Notes under the pieces: generated by a model | Told to the model about the DNA's origin: nothing | What the model saw: only the letters and a program-made list of their open reading frames with translations | Database searches by the model: none | In this document: positions 8,324-17,533 of the stretch, one piece after another | Layout: the number at the start of each line of letters is the position of its first letter | How positions within the stretch are numbered: the first letter of the stretch is position 1 | Origin: Neorhizobium galegae | GTDB lineage: Bacteria > Pseudomonadota > Alphaproteobacteria > Rhizobiales > Rhizobiaceae | Assembly: GCF_017877055.1 (NCBI RefSeq) | Contig: NZ_JAGIPG010000005.1 | Coordinates: 310,001 to 374,000 of the forward strand | Reading direction: 5' to 3' | DNA: 64,000 nt | Translations under genes and position numbers: made by a program

Positions 8324-8920
8324 ATGATAGAAGTCGCAACTCCACTTAGCGAAAAGGCGCGCGCCGTCCTCGGCAAGCGCAACCTGATCTTCGTCGGGTT
8401 GATGGGGGCCGGCAAATCGGCGATCGGTCGGCTGGTGGCGCAGACGCTTTCCATTCCCTTCATCGATACCGATGTGGAGATCGAGAGGGTTTCCCGCATG
8501 ACCATCAGCGAACTTTTCGCCGCCTACGGCGAGGCGGAGTTCAGGGCGTTGGAAACGCGCGTCATCGAACGCCTGTTGCGGAACGGGCCGCGCGTGGTTT
8601 CGACCGGCGGCGGGGCTTTCATCAACGAGAACACCCGCCACCAGATCAAGATCGGCGGCATTTCCATCTGGCTGAAGGCGGATCTCGACGTCTTGTGGGA
8701 ACGGGTGAACAAACGTGATCACCGGCCGTTGCTGAAGACCGAGAACCCGAAGCAGACGCTCGAAAACCTGATGATCCAGCGTTATCCGATCTATGCCGAG
8801 GCCGATGTGACGGTACTGTCAGAAAATGTGCGCAAGGACGTGATGGTCAACGAGGTGCTTTCCGCGGTGGCCAATCTGTCCGGCGAAAGTGAATTGCCCA
8901 GCGAAGGTGAATTGCAATGA
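8324..8920 (+). CDS. aroK: Shikimate kinase
   Basis: A 198-residue P-loop kinase that phosphorylates shikimate to shikimate 3-phosphate, step five of chorismate synthesis. Walker A GLMGAGKS lies at residues 25-32; the shikimate-binding Asp (DTDVEIE), Arg (FRALE) and STGGG segments follow, and the lid contains the RDHRP segment. The ATG at 8324 is preferred over an upstream TTG at 8273. Its stop overlaps the aroB start in an ATGA, so aroK-aroB-corC form one operon. Confidence 0.96.
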   Translation: MIEVATPLSEKARAVLGKRNLIFVGLMGAGKSAIGRLVAQTLSIPFIDTDVEIERVSRMTISELFAAYGEAEFRALETRVIERLLRNGPRVVSTGGGAFINENTRHQIKIGGISIWLKADLDVLWERVNKRDHRPLLKTENPKQTLENLMIQRYPIYAEADVTVLSENVRKDVMVNEVLSAVANLSGESELPSEGELQ

Positions 8921-10071
8921 ACATGTCTTCCCGATCCGAGGGCCGATCCGAGGACAGCGCGCGTGAGCGCCTGGTGCATGTGCCGCTTGGCGAACGGGCC
9001 TATGACATCCTGATCGGTCCTGGCCTGATCACGCGTGCCGGCGGCGAGATCACCGCGCGGCTGAAGGGCCGCAAGGCAGCTATCGTCACCGACGAGCACG
9101 TCGCGCCGCTCTACCTCGAAGCGCTGATGGACAGCCTGCAGACGGACGGGATCGAGGCCGTTTCGCTGACGCTGCCGGCCGGCGAGAAGACCAAGAGTTT
9201 CGAACACCTGGCGACCGTTTGCGACATGGTGCTGTCGGCCCGCATCGAGCGCAACGACGCGGTGATCGCGCTCGGCGGCGGCGTGATCGGTGACCTGGCC
9301 GGTTTTGCGGCCGGTATCGTCCGGCGCGGCGTGCGCTTCGTGCAGATCCCGACCTCGCTTCTGGCGCAGGTCGATTCCTCGGTCGGCGGCAAGACCGGCA
9401 TCAACACCCGCCATGGCAAAAACCTGCTCGGTGTCTTCCACCAGCCGGACCTCGTTCTCGCCGACACCGCGGCGCTCGATTCGCTCTCGGAGCGCGAATT
9501 TCGGGCCGGATATGCGGAGGTGGCGAAATACGGGCTGATCGACCAGCCGGATTTCTTCGCCTGGCTCGAAAAGAACTGGAAACAGGTCTTTGCGGGCGGT
9601 CCTGAACGGATCGAGGCGATTGCGGTCAGCTGCCAGGCGAAATCCGACGTCGTCGTCGAGGACGAGCGCGAGACCGGCCGCCGGGCGCTGCTCAATCTCG
9701 GCCACACGTTCGGCCACGCGCTGGAGGCCGCAACCGAATACGACAGCAGCCGCCTGGTACACGGCGAGGGCGTGGCGATCGGCATGGTGCTGGCGCATCA
9801 GTTCTCGGCGCGCCTGAACCTTGCAAGCCCGGACGACGCGGCGCGGGTCACGGCCCATCTGAAAGCCGTCGGCCTGCCGACGTCGATGAGCGATATTCCC
9901 GGAAAGCTGCCGCCGACCGAAAAGCTGCTCGACGCGATCGCGCAGGACAAGAAGGTCATGAGCGGCAAGCTCACCTTCATCCTGACCCGCGGCATCGGCC
10001 AGTCCTTCATCGCCAACGACGTGCCATCGTCCGAGGTCTTGAGCTTCCTGGAGGAAAAGCGGCCGAAATGA
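8917..10071 (+). CDS. aroB: 3-Dehydroquinate synthase
   Basis: A 384-residue NAD- and metal-dependent enzyme that turns DAHP into 3-dehydroquinate, step two of the shikimate pathway. Seen: the NAD-binding GGGVIGDLAG segment near residue 113, the PTSLLAQVDSSVGGK segment, and the metal ligands in the GHTFGHALE region plus HGEGVAIGM. It carries an extra ~15-residue N-terminal extension. It overlaps aroK by four bases and the corC-like gene by four bases, the order usual in rhizobia. Confidence 0.97.
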   Translation: MNMSSRSEGRSEDSARERLVHVPLGERAYDILIGPGLITRAGGEITARLKGRKAAIVTDEHVAPLYLEALMDSLQTDGIEAVSLTLPAGEKTKSFEHLATVCDMVLSARIERNDAVIALGGGVIGDLAGFAAGIVRRGVRFVQIPTSLLAQVDSSVGGKTGINTRHGKNLLGVFHQPDLVLADTAALDSLSEREFRAGYAEVAKYGLIDQPDFFAWLEKNWKQVFAGGPERIEAIAVSCQAKSDVVVEDERETGRRALLNLGHTFGHALEAATEYDSSRLVHGEGVAIGMVLAHQFSARLNLASPDDAARVTAHLKAVGLPTSMSDIPGKLPPTEKLLDAIAQDKKVMSGKLTFILTRGIGQSFIANDVPSSEVLSFLEEKRPK

Positions 10072-10955
10072 CATCCAGAGCAGGTCTGCTGTCGCGTGCT
10101 GTCAACGCGGTGATCCGCGGGCTTCTCCGCCTGTGTGGTGTTTCCCTGTCCGAACAGACACTCGCCCTTTCCAGCCATGACGACCTGCATGCCGCACTCG
10201 ATCTTGTTCATCGCGACGGGAATTTCGACAAACAGGACCGCGACCGTCTGAGTGGCCTTTTCGAACTCGAGGAGCTCGAAGTCTCCGACGTCATGAAGCA
10301 CCGGACGGTGATGCGGGCGGTCAATGCCGACGATCCGCCGGAAGTGGCGGTCCGCGCCGTGCTCGAAAGCCCCTATACGCGCATGCCGCTCTGGCGCAAT
10401 TCGACCGAGAACATCATCGGCGTCGTGCATGCCAAGGACCTGCTCCGGGCGCTCGCCGAGCCGAATGTCGAGCCGGAAAACCTGGACATCGTCAAGATCG
10501 CCCAGAAACCCTGGTTCGTGCCCGACAGCACCAGCCTCAAGGACCAGCTCAGCGCCTTCCTGCGGCGCAAGGGGCATTTTGCGGTCGTCGTCGACGAATA
10601 TGGCGAAGTGCAGGGGATCGTCACGCTCGAAGATATCCTGGAAGAGATTGTCGGCGATATTACCGACGAGCACGATATCGAGATCCAGGGCGTGCGCCAG
10701 GAAGCGGACGGTTCGATCGTCGTCGACGGGTCCGTGCCGATCCGCGATCTGAACCGTGCGCTCGACTGGAGCCTGCCGGATGCGGAAGCAACCACGATCG
10801 CCGGCCTCGTCATCCACGAATCGAAGCTCATTCCGCAGGAGCGGCAGGCGTTTACGTTCTACGGCAAGCGATTTGTCGTGCTGAAGCGGGAGAAGAACCG
10901 CATCACGAGGTTGAGGATACGGCCGGCGGATGATGCGACGCTGCCGGCGGGGTAA
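10068..10955 (+). CDS. CorC/HlyC-type CBS-domain protein (hemolysin family)
   Basis: A 295-residue soluble protein with a tandem CBS pair (about residues 75-205) and a C-terminal CorC_HlyC domain (about 210-290). The membrane DUF21/CNNM domain of larger relatives is absent, so it resembles E. coli YbeX/CorC, linked to magnesium and cobalt efflux and, in later work, to ribosome metabolism. The 'hemolysin' name is historical. It is the third gene of the aroK-aroB operon, overlapping aroB by four bases. There is no obvious link with aromatic synthesis beyond conserved order. Confidence 0.88.
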   Translation: MTSRAGLLSRAVNAVIRGLLRLCGVSLSEQTLALSSHDDLHAALDLVHRDGNFDKQDRDRLSGLFELEELEVSDVMKHRTVMRAVNADDPPEVAVRAVLESPYTRMPLWRNSTENIIGVVHAKDLLRALAEPNVEPENLDIVKIAQKPWFVPDSTSLKDQLSAFLRRKGHFAVVVDEYGEVQGIVTLEDILEEIVGDITDEHDIEIQGVRQEADGSIVVDGSVPIRDLNRALDWSLPDAEATTIAGLVIHESKLIPQERQAFTFYGKRFVVLKREKNRITRLRIRPADDATLPAG

Positions 10956-10958
10956 TAC

Positions 10959-11330
10959 ATGCATGATCCGCAATGCCGTTTTTGTCTCGCAAACGCTATG
11001 CTGATAGACGAGCCTATTGCCCGGCTGTCGAATTTTTATTTGCTCGGAAGCTTTGAGCCCGATCGCCCTGCTCAAAGCTTGGTCGTGCCCTTCCGGCACG
11101 TTGCCACACCTTTCGAGTTGAATTCAGCCGAATGGAGTGACCTTGGCAATGCTCTCCATGCTGCAAAGTCCTTTCTTGATCCTTTTTGTCCCTCGGGATG
11201 GACCATTGGCTGGAATGTCGGTGCAATCGCAGGGCAGGAAGTCTTTCATGCTCATCTGCACGTCATTGCCCGCTTTGCGGCTGAGCCAGCTGTCGGGCGC
11301 GGAATTCACGCACTCTTCCGCGCCCCGTGA
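10959..11330 (+). CDS. HIT (histidine triad) domain protein
   Basis: A 123-residue protein with the histidine triad motif HAHLHVI near residue 97, so a nucleotide hydrolase or transferase of the HIT superfamily. It also has a Cys pair (CRFC, residues 6-9) like many bacterial HIT proteins. The gene starts three bases after the corC stop, yet its base composition is visibly more AT-rich than its neighbours, and an 11-bp perfect inverted repeat lies inside it. This hints at transfer. The substrate (AMP-NH2, Ap4A or another) cannot be told. Confidence 0.85.
   Translation: MHDPQCRFCLANAMLIDEPIARLSNFYLLGSFEPDRPAQSLVVPFRHVATPFELNSAEWSDLGNALHAAKSFLDPFCPSGWTIGWNVGAIAGQEVFHAHLHVIARFAAEPAVGRGIHALFRAP
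11048..11080. repeat. 11-bp perfect inverted repeat inside the HIT gene
   Basis: AAGCTTTGAGC at 11048-11058 and GCTCAAAGCTT at 11070-11080 are perfect complements with an 11-base spacer. The repeat is within the coding frame (protein segment GSFEPDRPAQSLV). It would form a strong mRNA hairpin; no function is known. Confidence 0.6.
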
Positions 11331-11473
11331 TATACAGTCTCGCAAGCTATGGCATTGTTCGGCTGCTATCATGATAGAGGCATTGAGAAGTTATGATGGC
11401 CGACGCCGGATAAAAGCGGTGTCTCACCATAGGGGCCTTGGCCTCCCATCTCATCGTCCCTATCTAAGCCCCA

Positions 11474-11755
11474 TCACCAGCGCGTCGGCTCACCCGGTGC
11501 CGAGGCTTCCACCGCCAGCGCGTGAAGTCCGGCGTCGAGTTCGGGCTTCAGCAGGGCATTCACCGTCCGATGCCGGTCGAGCCGGCTCATTCCGGAAAAC
11601 TTTTTCGAAACGATGCGGACCCGCATATGGGTCTCGCCGGTTCCGGTGATGTCGGGCTGATGGCCGGCGTGCTGATGGCTTTCATCGATGACGACCAGCC
11701 GTTCCGGCTCGAGATTGTCGGTGAGCGTGGTTTCGATCCGGGATTTGACGGACAT
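11474..11755 (-). CDS. bolA: BolA family protein
   Basis: A 93-residue BolA-type protein: the N-terminal helix (SRIETTLTDNL), the ESHQHAGH segment and the helix-turn-helix-like part containing SRLDRHRTVNALL. BolA proteins pair with monothiol glutaredoxins in iron-sulfur and iron signalling. The ATG at 11755 is chosen because the family begins there; the longer frame to 12049 reads through the divergent J-domain gene. It is divergent from that gene, the usual order in rhizobia. Confidence 0.92.
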   Translation of the reverse strand: MSVKSRIETTLTDNLEPERLVVIDESHQHAGHQPDITGTGETHMRVRIVSKKFSGMSRLDRHRTVNALLKPELDAGLHALAVEASAPGEPTRW

Positions 11756-11858
11756 TTCGGTCTCCGTTGCGACGCAAAAGGGGCATCTCACAAACCAGTA
11801 AGAAAGGACTTTGTCAATTCTTGCCGCGCCCTGTTCGTCGCCCCATAATGAGGGCCTT

Positions 11859-12494
11859 ATGAAACTAGATTCCAAATATTTCGACCGCATCCGGACGCGC
11901 AAGAACAGGCAGCAGGAAGCTGTGCCTGAAGCGCCCACCTGCCAATGGGACGGATGCGACAAGCCCGGCGCCCATCGCGCTCCCGTGGGCCGCAACGCGG
12001 AAGGCCAGTTCTTTCTGTTCTGTTTCGAACACGTCAGGGAATACAACAAGGGTTATAATTATTTCTCCGGCCTGTCGGACGGCGAGATCGCCCGGTACCA
12101 GAAAGAGGCGGTCACCGGCCATCGGCCGACCTGGACCGTCGGCGTCAACAAGGCCGCCAAGGATGCGCCGCTTCATTCCACGGCGCGCTCAGGTGCTGCC
12201 GGCGCTACCGGCACCCAGCAGCGCTTCAGGGATCCGTTCGGCTTCGTGTCGAGTGCGCGGGCGGCCGGCCCCCGTTTCCAGACTCAGGGGCGCAAGCTGA
12301 AGACATTGGAAGCCAAAGCCTTCGACACGATGGAGTTGGCGGCCAACGCGACCGCGGCGGAGATCAAGACCCGTTACAAGGAACTGGTCAAGAAACACCA
12401 TCCGGATGCGAATGGCGGCGACCGCGGTTCGGAAGAACGTTTTCGTGCCGTCATTCAAGCATATCAGTTGTTGAAGCAGGCGGGTTTCTGCTAA
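11859..12494 (+). CDS. J-domain (DnaJ-like) protein
   Basis: A 211-residue protein with its J-domain at the C-terminus (about 155-211), including the essential HPD tripeptide at 181-183 that stimulates DnaK ATPase. The N-terminal half has Cys28, Cys33 and Cys55 with nearby histidines (CFEHV) and may bind metal. There is no G/F linker or zinc-finger as in DnaJ itself, so it is a specialised class III co-chaperone. The ATG at 11859 has GAGGG five bases upstream. It precedes cobS by 61 bases, a conserved arrangement, but a chaperone role for cobaltochelatase is only an inference. Confidence 0.9.
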   Translation: MKLDSKYFDRIRTRKNRQQEAVPEAPTCQWDGCDKPGAHRAPVGRNAEGQFFLFCFEHVREYNKGYNYFSGLSDGEIARYQKEAVTGHRPTWTVGVNKAAKDAPLHSTARSGAAGATGTQQRFRDPFGFVSSARAAGPRFQTQGRKLKTLEAKAFDTMELAANATAAEIKTRYKELVKKHHPDANGGDRGSEERFRAVIQAYQLLKQAGFC

Positions 12495-12555
12495 GCCGTA
12501 AAAATTATGGCAGTGAGGACGACGGCCGGGCGGGGATCCGTGCCTTGGAGAGACG

Positions 12556-13548
12556 ATGAGTAAGATTGATCTAGACATTTCCAACCTTCCCGACACCACC
12601 ATTTCGGTCCGGGAAGTCTTCGGCATTGACAGCGATATCAGGGTTCCGGCCTATAGCAGCGGCGACCCCTACGTTCCGGATCTCGATCCGGATTATCTGT
12701 TCGACCGCGATACGACGCTCGCCATTCTCGCAGGCTTTGCGCATAATCGGCGCGTCATGGTGTCCGGCTTCCACGGTACCGGCAAGTCCACTCATATCGA
12801 GCAGGTCGCAGCCCGCCTCAACTGGCCGTGCGTGCGCATCAACCTCGACAGCCATGTCAGCCGTATCGATCTCGTCGGCAAGGACGCGATCGTGCTGAAG
12901 GACGGCAAGCAGGTCACTGAATTCAAGGACGGTATCCTGCCCTGGGCCTACCAGCACAATGTCGCGCTCGTCTTCGACGAATACGATGCCGGCCGCCCTG
13001 ACGTGATGTTCGTCATCCAGCGCGTTCTGGAATCCTCCGGCCGCCTGACCCTGCTCGACCAGAGCCGCGTCATCCGTCCTCATCCGGCCTTCCGCATCTT
13101 CGCGACCGCCAACACGGTCGGCCTCGGCGATACGACCGGCCTCTATCACGGCACGCAGCAGATCAACCAGGCGCAGATGGACCGCTGGTCGATCGTGACG
13201 ACGCTGAACTATCTGCCGCACGAGAAGGAAGTCGATATCGTCGCCGCCAAGGTAAAATCTTTCGGCAGGACCGCGGAGGGCCGCGAGACGGTCTCGAAGA
13301 TGGTGCGGGTTGCCGACCTTACCCGTTCGGCCTTCATCAACGGCGATCTTTCGACCGTCATGAGCCCGCGTACCGTCATCACCTGGGCGGAAAACGCCGA
13401 GATCTTCGGTGATATCGCGTTCGCCTTCCGCATCACCTTCCTCAACAAGTGCGACGAACTCGAACGCACGCTGGTCGCCGAGCAGTACCAGCGCGCCTTC
13501 GGCGTCGAGCTGAAGGAAAGTGCCGCCAACATCGTTCTCGGAGCCTGA
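12556..13548 (+). CDS. cobS: Cobaltochelatase subunit CobS
   Basis: The 330-residue AAA+ subunit of the aerobic cobaltochelatase CobNST, which inserts Co2+ into hydrogenobyrinic acid a,c-diamide during vitamin B12 synthesis. Walker A GFHGTGKS lies at residues 71-78, Walker B in the ALVFDEYDAG segment, and sensor-like residues follow in FATANT. Length matches the family. CobT follows after 14 bases, forming the chelatase motor with it. cobN is not in the window. Confidence 0.96.
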   Translation: MSKIDLDISNLPDTTISVREVFGIDSDIRVPAYSSGDPYVPDLDPDYLFDRDTTLAILAGFAHNRRVMVSGFHGTGKSTHIEQVAARLNWPCVRINLDSHVSRIDLVGKDAIVLKDGKQVTEFKDGILPWAYQHNVALVFDEYDAGRPDVMFVIQRVLESSGRLTLLDQSRVIRPHPAFRIFATANTVGLGDTTGLYHGTQQINQAQMDRWSIVTTLNYLPHEKEVDIVAAKVKSFGRTAEGRETVSKMVRVADLTRSAFINGDLSTVMSPRTVITWAENAEIFGDIAFAFRITFLNKCDELERTLVAEQYQRAFGVELKESAANIVLGA

Positions 13549-13562
13549 GCGGAGACGAGATC

Positions 13563-15458
13563 ATGGCAGGTCGCGGAGACAATTCGAAAGCCAAGTCGGG
13601 TGGTCCGGTCGATACCGAGCCGTTGCGGCGGGCGATTACCGGCTGCGTGCGTTCCATTGCCGGTGACGCGGAAGTCGAGGTCACGTTCGCCAACGAACGT
13701 CCGGGCCTTGCCGGCGAGCGCATCCGCCTGCCGGAAATCTCCAAGCGGCCGACGGCCCATGAGCTCGCGGTGACCCGCGGGCTCGGCGATTCCATGGCCC
13801 TTCGGATCGCCTGTCACGATACGGCCACGCATGCCAGCATGTCGCCGCAGGGCGCCGATGCGCGCGTCGTCTTCGATGCGGTCGAACAGGCGCGCGTCGA
13901 GTCGATCGGCGCCTTGCGCATGGCCGGCATGGCGTCGAACCTCAATTCGATGCATGCGGAAAAATACTCCAAGGCGAATTTCTCCGGCATCGAACGGCAG
14001 GAGGACGCGCCAATCGGCGAAGCGGTCGCCATGCTGGTGCGCGAGAAGCTGACCGGCATCAAGCCCCCGGCGAGCGCCGGCAAGGTGCTCGATCTCTGGC
14101 GTCCGTTCATCGAGGACAAGGCGGCCGGTGATCTCGACAACCTACGCAACGTGATCGAGGACCAGCAGGCCTTCGCCAAGCTGGTGCGGCACATGCTCAC
14201 CTCCATGCAGATGGCGGAGGAGTTTGCCGACGAAGATACCGATCCGGAGGAGATGGAGAACCCGGACCAGGAAGACCAGCCGCGCAGCAACGAGACCGAG
14301 AACGACGAGGTCGAGGAAGAGGCCGGGTCCGACGCCGCCCCCGCCGAGCAGAGCGATACCTCCGACGAGGAAATGGACGACGGCGAGATGGACGGCGCGG
14401 AAATGTCCGACGACGACATGTCGGACGACAGCGACGAACATTCCGAGACGCCCGGCGAGACCCGGCGGCCCAACAGCCCGTTCGACGATTTCAACGAGAA
14501 GGTCGACTACAAGATCTTCACCCAGGAATTCGACGAGGAAATCACCGCCGAGGAGCTGTGCGACGAAGCGGAGCTCGACCGGCTGCGGGCTTTCCTCGAC
14601 AAGCAGCTCGCCCATCTCCAGGGCGCAGTCGGCCGGCTGGCCAACCGGCTTCAGCGCCGGCTGATGGCGCAGCAGAACCGTTCCTGGGATTTCGACCTGG
14701 AAGAGGGATATCTCGATCCGGCCCGCCTCGTGCGCCTGATCATCGATCCGATGCAGCCGCTCTCCTTCAAGAAGGAGCGCGACACGCAGTTCCGCGACAC
14801 CGTCGTGACCCTGGTCATCGACAATTCCGGCTCGATGCGCGGCCGACCGATCACGGTCGCCGCCACCTGCGCCGATATCCTGGCCCGTACGCTGGAGCGC
14901 TGCGGCGTCAAGGTCGAGATCCTCGGCTTCACGACCAAGGCCTGGAAGGGCGGGCAGGCGCGCGAAAAATGGCTGGCAAGCGGCAAGCCGCCGACGCCCG
15001 GCCGCCTCAACGACCTGCGCCATATCGTCTACAAGTCGGCCGATGCGCCGTGGCGTCGTTCGCGCCGCAATCTCGGCCTGATGATGCGAGAAGGCCTGCT
15101 CAAGGAAAATATCGACGGCGAAGCGCTGATGTGGGCGCATAACCGCCTGATCGCCCGCCGCGAACAGCGCAAGATCCTGATGATGATCTCGGACGGCGCG
15201 CCGGTCGACGATTCGACGCTGTCGGTCAATCCGGGCAACTATCTCGAACGGCACCTGCGCGCCGTGATCGAGCAGATCGAGACCCGCTCGCCGGTCGAGC
15301 TTCTCGCAATCGGCATCGGCCACGACGTGACGCGCTACTACCGCAAGGCCGTGACGATCGTCGATGCGGACGAGCTTGCCGGCGCAATGACCGAGCAGCT
15401 TGCCGAACTGTTCGCGGAAAACGGCGGGCGACAGGGCCGCATGCGGCGGGCCAGCTGA
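13563..15458 (+). CDS. cobT: Cobaltochelatase subunit CobT
   Basis: The 631-residue partner of CobS. Order: N-terminal conserved domain (to about residue 215), a very acidic stretch (about residues 218-300, rich in Asp, Glu and Met), and a C-terminal von Willebrand A domain with the MIDAS motif DNSGSM near residue 419. CobS and CobT form the ATPase that drives CobN in cobalt insertion. The ATG at 13563 is chosen because MAGRGDN is the family start; the longer frame from 13449 overlaps cobS. Confidence 0.96.
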   Translation: MAGRGDNSKAKSGGPVDTEPLRRAITGCVRSIAGDAEVEVTFANERPGLAGERIRLPEISKRPTAHELAVTRGLGDSMALRIACHDTATHASMSPQGADARVVFDAVEQARVESIGALRMAGMASNLNSMHAEKYSKANFSGIERQEDAPIGEAVAMLVREKLTGIKPPASAGKVLDLWRPFIEDKAAGDLDNLRNVIEDQQAFAKLVRHMLTSMQMAEEFADEDTDPEEMENPDQEDQPRSNETENDEVEEEAGSDAAPAEQSDTSDEEMDDGEMDGAEMSDDDMSDDSDEHSETPGETRRPNSPFDDFNEKVDYKIFTQEFDEEITAEELCDEAELDRLRAFLDKQLAHLQGAVGRLANRLQRRLMAQQNRSWDFDLEEGYLDPARLVRLIIDPMQPLSFKKERDTQFRDTVVTLVIDNSGSMRGRPITVAATCADILARTLERCGVKVEILGFTTKAWKGGQAREKWLASGKPPTPGRLNDLRHIVYKSADAPWRRSRRNLGLMMREGLLKENIDGEALMWAHNRLIARREQRKILMMISDGAPVDDSTLSVNPGNYLERHLRAVIEQIETRSPVELLAIGIGHDVTRYYRKAVTIVDADELAGAMTEQLAELFAENGGRQGRMRRAS

Positions 15459-15468
15459 GGTCCGCCGC

Positions 15469-16458
15469 TTGAAACTTTCCCGCCTCGTCGTCTGGGCCGG
15501 CCTTTTTGGCGCCATCGCCTTGCCGGTTGCGCCGGCTTCCGAGATGGTGCCGGTTCGAGCGCATGCGATCAGCGAGTTTAAACGGGGCTCGGCGGAAACG
15601 CGGTTCGGCTCGCTCGAATTTCTCGGCGGGCTCGAATTTTCGTCATCCGATAGCCGGCTACAGTCCCTGTCGAGCATCCGCTTTCGCGCCGATGGGGAGC
15701 GTTTCGTGTCGGTGCTCGACACCGGCTCCTGGCTGACCGGCCGCATTCAACGCGATGCGAAGGGGCGCCTCGCCAACCTCACCGATCTCGCCATCAACCC
15801 GATCTTCATCCGCGGTGGCCGGGTCGGTTCGAAATACAATTCAGACGCCGAGGGGCTGGCGCTGAGGGACGGCCAGGTGATCGTCAGCTTCGAGCAGCTG
15901 CATCGCGTCGATGCCTATCCGGACCCGGGTTTCGAAACGTCGCCGCCCTTGAAGAGCCTCGATCTTCCCATTCCCCGCCACGAGTTCCGGATGAATGCGG
16001 GCATGGAGACGGTGGCGGTGTCGCCAAAATCCGGCCCGCTCAAAGGCTCGCCGGTGGTGGTGACGGAACATAGCCTTGATGATCAGGGGAACCTTTTCGC
16101 CGCCATCCTGGAAGGCCCGCTGAAGGGCGTGTTCACCGTGGTGCGGCACGATCCTTTCGATGCGACGGACGGCGCCTTCCTGCCGAACGGCGATTTCCTG
16201 CTGCTGGAGCGCCGCTTCAGCTTCATCGGGGGCCTCGGCATGCGCATCCGCCTCATCAAGGGCGACAGCATTCGACCGGGTGCAGTTGTGGATGGAGAAG
16301 TGCTGATCGACGCCGATATGGGCTATGCTATCGACAACATGGAAGGGCTCGACGTCATCGCCGGGCCGGAGGGCAAGCCGCATCTGCTCCTGATTTCGGA
16401 TGACAACGGCAACTTGCTGCAGCGTAACGTTATGCTGGAATTCCGACTGAACGAATAG
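15469..16458 (+). CDS. Exported phytase-like esterase family protein
   Basis: A 329-residue protein resembling the esterase-like-activity-of-phytase family (beta-propeller type). From the TTG at 15469 the first ~25 residues form a signal peptide (KLSRLVVWAGLFGAIALP), so it is probably periplasmic. The body holds the family's LEGL-type strands (EGLALRDG, MEGLDVIAG) and a C-terminal LLISDDNGN segment. The TTG is preferred to an ATG at 15400 inside cobT because of the signal peptide and the GAGG 8 bases upstream. It starts 10 bases after cobT, so it is probably co-transcribed. The substrate is unknown. Confidence 0.78.
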   Translation: MKLSRLVVWAGLFGAIALPVAPASEMVPVRAHAISEFKRGSAETRFGSLEFLGGLEFSSSDSRLQSLSSIRFRADGERFVSVLDTGSWLTGRIQRDAKGRLANLTDLAINPIFIRGGRVGSKYNSDAEGLALRDGQVIVSFEQLHRVDAYPDPGFETSPPLKSLDLPIPRHEFRMNAGMETVAVSPKSGPLKGSPVVVTEHSLDDQGNLFAAILEGPLKGVFTVVRHDPFDATDGAFLPNGDFLLLERRFSFIGGLGMRIRLIKGDSIRPGAVVDGEVLIDADMGYAIDNMEGLDVIAGPEGKPHLLLISDDNGNLLQRNVMLEFRLNE

Positions 16459-16470
16459 CGTTTTCCAACT

Positions 16471-16803
16471 TCAGTCCCTTTTCGCGGCGTTGTACGCATC
16501 GAGCAGGGCCTGAACGGGTATGCCATCGATCTTGGCTCCCGTCATTCTGCATCCGGCGAATTCCGCGCCCGAAAGGTTGGAGTTGTGTAGCCGCAGGCCG
16601 GACAGGTTGACGTCATTGATGAACCAGCCCGACATATTGCTGTCGTTGAATGTCGCGCCTGCAAAATTGATCTGATTGAAATTCGCGCCTGACAGATTCG
16701 TGTTGTTGAAGCGCGTGCCGGACAGGTTCACATCGTCGAACGACGAGCCTGAAAGGGTTGTGCGGGTGGCTTCCAGAACATCGAAGACATCGTGAATCTG
16801 CAT
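16471..16803 (-). CDS. Pentapeptide repeat protein
   Basis: A 110-residue protein with about 14 consecutive pentapeptide repeats of the A(N/D)Lxx type (for example NLSGT, NLSGA, NFAGA and NMSGW), which fold as a right-handed quadrilateral beta-helix. Family members range from DNA-gyrase mimics (Qnr, MfpA) to proteins of unknown role. The protein is short, making about three helical coils, which is less than gyrase-protecting members. The ATG at 16803 has a GGACGG ribosome site. It converges on the phytase-like gene. Confidence 0.85.
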   Translation of the reverse strand: MQIHDVFDVLEATRTTLSGSSFDDVNLSGTRFNNTNLSGANFNQINFAGATFNDSNMSGWFINDVNLSGLRLHNSNLSGAEFAGCRMTGAKIDGIPVQALLDAYNAAKRD

Positions 16804-16894
16804 CGTAGCCCGTCCATGAAGGTTGCGTCGCAGCGCAGACTGCAATGCAACCTTTCAACTTGCAAGCGGGGATCGAGGCGGACGATTTCGCAGG

Positions 16895-17533
16895 TCAGGC
16901 GGCCTTCGCCATCTGCGGCATCGGCTTCAGCACGTTCATCAGCGCGCCATAGGGCAGGAGCAGCACGACGCCGACCAGGATCTTGACCACGAGGTCGCCG
17001 AGCGCCCAGGAGATCCAGCGCGGGGCTTCTGCGGCAAACGCACCGAGGATCGGTGCCGACTGGATCGCGAAGTCCTCGTTCGGGCCGATGAAGGCGAAAA
17101 TCGGAGCGAAGGCGAGCGAGAAGAACAGCAGCGTGTCGAGTGCCGAACCGAGCAGAGAGCCGGCGAGCGGCGCGCGCCACCAGGTCTGGCGGCGAAGCCG
17201 ATTGAACACCGAGATGTCGAGAAGCTGGCCAACCAGATAGGCGGTGCCCGAGGCGACGGCGATGCGCGGGGAGGAGGCCAGGAACGACAGCGTCACGCCG
17301 ACGACGAAGCCTGCGAGAACGACGCGTCGGGCAATTGAAGGCCCGAACTGCCGGTTGGCGAGATCAGTCACCAGGAAGGCAAACGGATAGATAAAGGCGC
17401 CCCAGGTCAGAAGATCGCCGAGGGCGATGCCCCAGAACGTGCCGACGACCGGGAACTGGACCAGGAAGTTCGACGCGACGACAACGGCCGCCATCAGCAG
17501 GGCATAGATGAAAGTATAGCGTGAGCTCAGCAT
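16895..17533 (-). CDS. yhhQ: Queuosine precursor transporter (YhhQ/VUT family)
   Basis: A 212-residue inner-membrane protein with about six membrane helices that fits the YhhQ (COG1738) family, which takes up queuosine precursors such as preQ0/preQ1. Recognised features are the N-terminal MLSSRYTFIYALL segment, the VTDLANRQFG motif and the helix after SGTAYLVGQLLDIS. The ATG at 17533 has a Shine-Dalgarno AGGA and sits at the end of a candidate preQ1-I-like pseudoknot, which supports the substrate. It is a single gene downstream of rpmB on the same strand. Confidence 0.92.
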   Translation of the reverse strand: MLSSRYTFIYALLMAAVVVASNFLVQFPVVGTFWGIALGDLLTWGAFIYPFAFLVTDLANRQFGPSIARRVVLAGFVVGVTLSFLASSPRIAVASGTAYLVGQLLDISVFNRLRRQTWWRAPLAGSLLGSALDTLLFFSLAFAPIFAFIGPNEDFAIQSAPILGAFAAEAPRWISWALGDLVVKILVGVVLLLPYGALMNVLKPMPQMAKAA

